A stretch of 5,903 nt of DNA from Chloroflexi bacterium RBG_19FT_COMBO_55_16 (lineage in GTDB: Bacteria; Chloroflexota; Anaerolineae; Anaerolineales; UBA4823). The notes under the pieces are model-generated. The model ran no database searches. It had not been told where the DNA came from and saw only the letters and a program-made list of their open reading frames with translations. Made by a program: the position numbers and the translations under genes. The stretch spans positions 1 through 5,903 of the forward strand of contig MGOK01000101.1 of the NCBI GenBank assembly GCA_001795335.1. Direction: 5' to 3'. The number at the start of each line of letters is the position of its first letter. The stretch's first letter is position 1. Shown here one piece after another: positions 5,261-5,903 of this stretch.

Positions 5261-5903
5261 GAAAACTTAAGTGGATTGCCCTGATCCTTGGGATTATGCT
5301 CCTGCTCGGCGTGATGTCGTTTGCCATTTGGGCAATGAATCCCCCGCAGCTGATGCCTGAGGCACAGGCAGCACTAATATCGGATGAGTCGGTTGAGGTA
5401 CAAAGTGAGCCTTGGCTGATTTTTCAGCCCACCAAGGGGACTCCGGATGCCGGCTTGATTTTATATCCTGGCGGGCGGGTTGATCCACGTGCTTATGCCC
5501 CGGCGGCCCGCATTATTGCCAAAAGCGGCTATCTGGTGGTTGTTGTACCTATGCCTTTAAACTTAGCGGTCTTCGGCGCGGATCAAGCAGAGAACGTGAT
5601 CTCATCTTTCCGCGAAATCCGCTATTGGGCAATTGGAGGCCATTCCTTGGGCGGTGCGATGGCAGCCCGCTTTGCTGCCCAAAACCCTGATAGTATTGAC
5701 GGGATTGTATTATGGGCGTCATATCCTGCCAACAGTAACGGCCTCTCGACGAGTAACCTGAAGGCTGTATCTATTTACGGCACGCGCGATGGTCTTTCTT
5801 CCTTTACCCAAATTCTTGCCTCGCGGACGCTCTTGCCGTCTGATACGCGCTGGGTTGCCATTGAAGGTGGAAACCACGCCCAATTCGGTTGGTATGACCC
5901 CCA
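5257..5903 (+). CDS. Membrane-anchored alpha/beta hydrolase (3' end outside window)
   Basis: The reading frame is open from ATG 5257 to the window end (215 codons seen). Residues 2-5 are basic (RKLK) and residues 6-26 are hydrophobic, an N-terminal signal anchor or signal peptide without a clear lipobox, so the catalytic domain should be outside the cytoplasm or at the membrane. The fold's landmarks are all present: the oxyanion-loop segment YPGG (70-73), the VVVVPMPLNL strand (94-103), the nucleophile elbow G128-H-S130-L-G-G133, the acid D178 in YGTRDGL, and the catalytic His H207 in EGGNHAQFGW. The residues remaining beyond the window are probably few. The substrate is unknown: this is a broad esterase/lipase-like group, so a role on pigment esters is only suggested by context. 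The ATG overlaps the upstream short ORF's TGA, and AAGGA lies 9 nt before it (5243-5247), so translation is probably coupled. Confidence 0.9.
   Translation, partial: MRKLKWIALILGIMLLLGVMSFAIWAMNPPQLMPEAQAALISDESVEVQSEPWLIFQPTKGTPDAGLILYPGGRVDPRAYAPAARIIAKSGYLVVVVPMPLNLAVFGADQAENVISSFREIRYWAIGGHSLGGAMAARFAAQNPDSIDGIVLWASYPANSNGLSTSNLKAVSIYGTRDGLSSFTQILASRTLLPSDTRWVAIEGGNHAQFGWYDP

Noticed and set aside
5199..5270. Alternative frame reading LVEWK..., resembling the staygreen EW segment, as evidence of a simple frameshift
   Set aside because: Only a few residues match; the frame continues without family motifs and stops by about 5270, and about 25 expected intervening residues are absent. A deletion or divergence fits better than one frameshift.
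5294..5488. 64-codon minus-strand frame at the right end
   Set aside because: It lies opposite the alpha/beta hydrolase reading frame and has no features of a real gene.

Overview
The window holds a compact carotenoid-biosynthesis locus from a bacterium, most likely a member of the Chloroflexota (Anaerolineae). That placement is inferred from the phytoene synthase / phytoene desaturase pair beside a MerR-cobalamin regulator and from a small staygreen-like ORF, a family whose known bacterial members include Anaerolineae. No photosynthesis gene is visible, so the pigment is probably for photoprotection rather than light harvesting.

Layout. Two transcription units diverge from an AT-rich 143-147 bp region at about 2072-2217. 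Leftward (minus strand): phytoene synthase crtB (1082-2071), then an unrecognised polytopic membrane protein of 354 aa (21-1085) whose ATG overlaps the crtB stop, then the 5' end of a tRNA gene, probably tRNA-Arg (30 to beyond base 1). The membrane-protein stop codon lies inside the tRNA sequence, and the tRNA has its own good promoter inside the end of that CDS. Rightward (plus strand): phytoene desaturase crtI (2218-3714), a CarH/LitR-type B12-binding MerR regulator with an extra C-terminal region (3732-5045), a 61-aa ORF that looks like the N-terminal third of a staygreen Mg-dechelatase (5075-5260), and a membrane-anchored alpha/beta hydrolase (from 5257, running off the window end). The last two overlap by ATGA.

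How it works together. CrtB makes phytoene from two geranylgeranyl diphosphates and CrtI desaturates it. Both genes have near-consensus sigma-70 promoters (TTGACA, 17 bp spacer, TATACT or TATCAT) placed back to back. Between and within them lies an inverted repeat of TTGCACA half-sites, a natural candidate operator for the B12 regulator. The regulator keeps the W-x9-EH and ExHxxG motifs of adenosylcobalamin photoreceptors, so the expected scheme is dark repression and light induction of both arms, with autoregulation. The membrane protein and the hydrolase are the likely unassigned pathway or pigment-associated functions.

Most interesting points: the truncated staygreen homologue coupled to a hydrolase in a carotenoid operon, the unrecognised histidine-rich membrane protein coupled to crtB, and a CDS that borrows its stop codon from a tRNA. 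All calls come from reading the sequence by eye; no database search was run.
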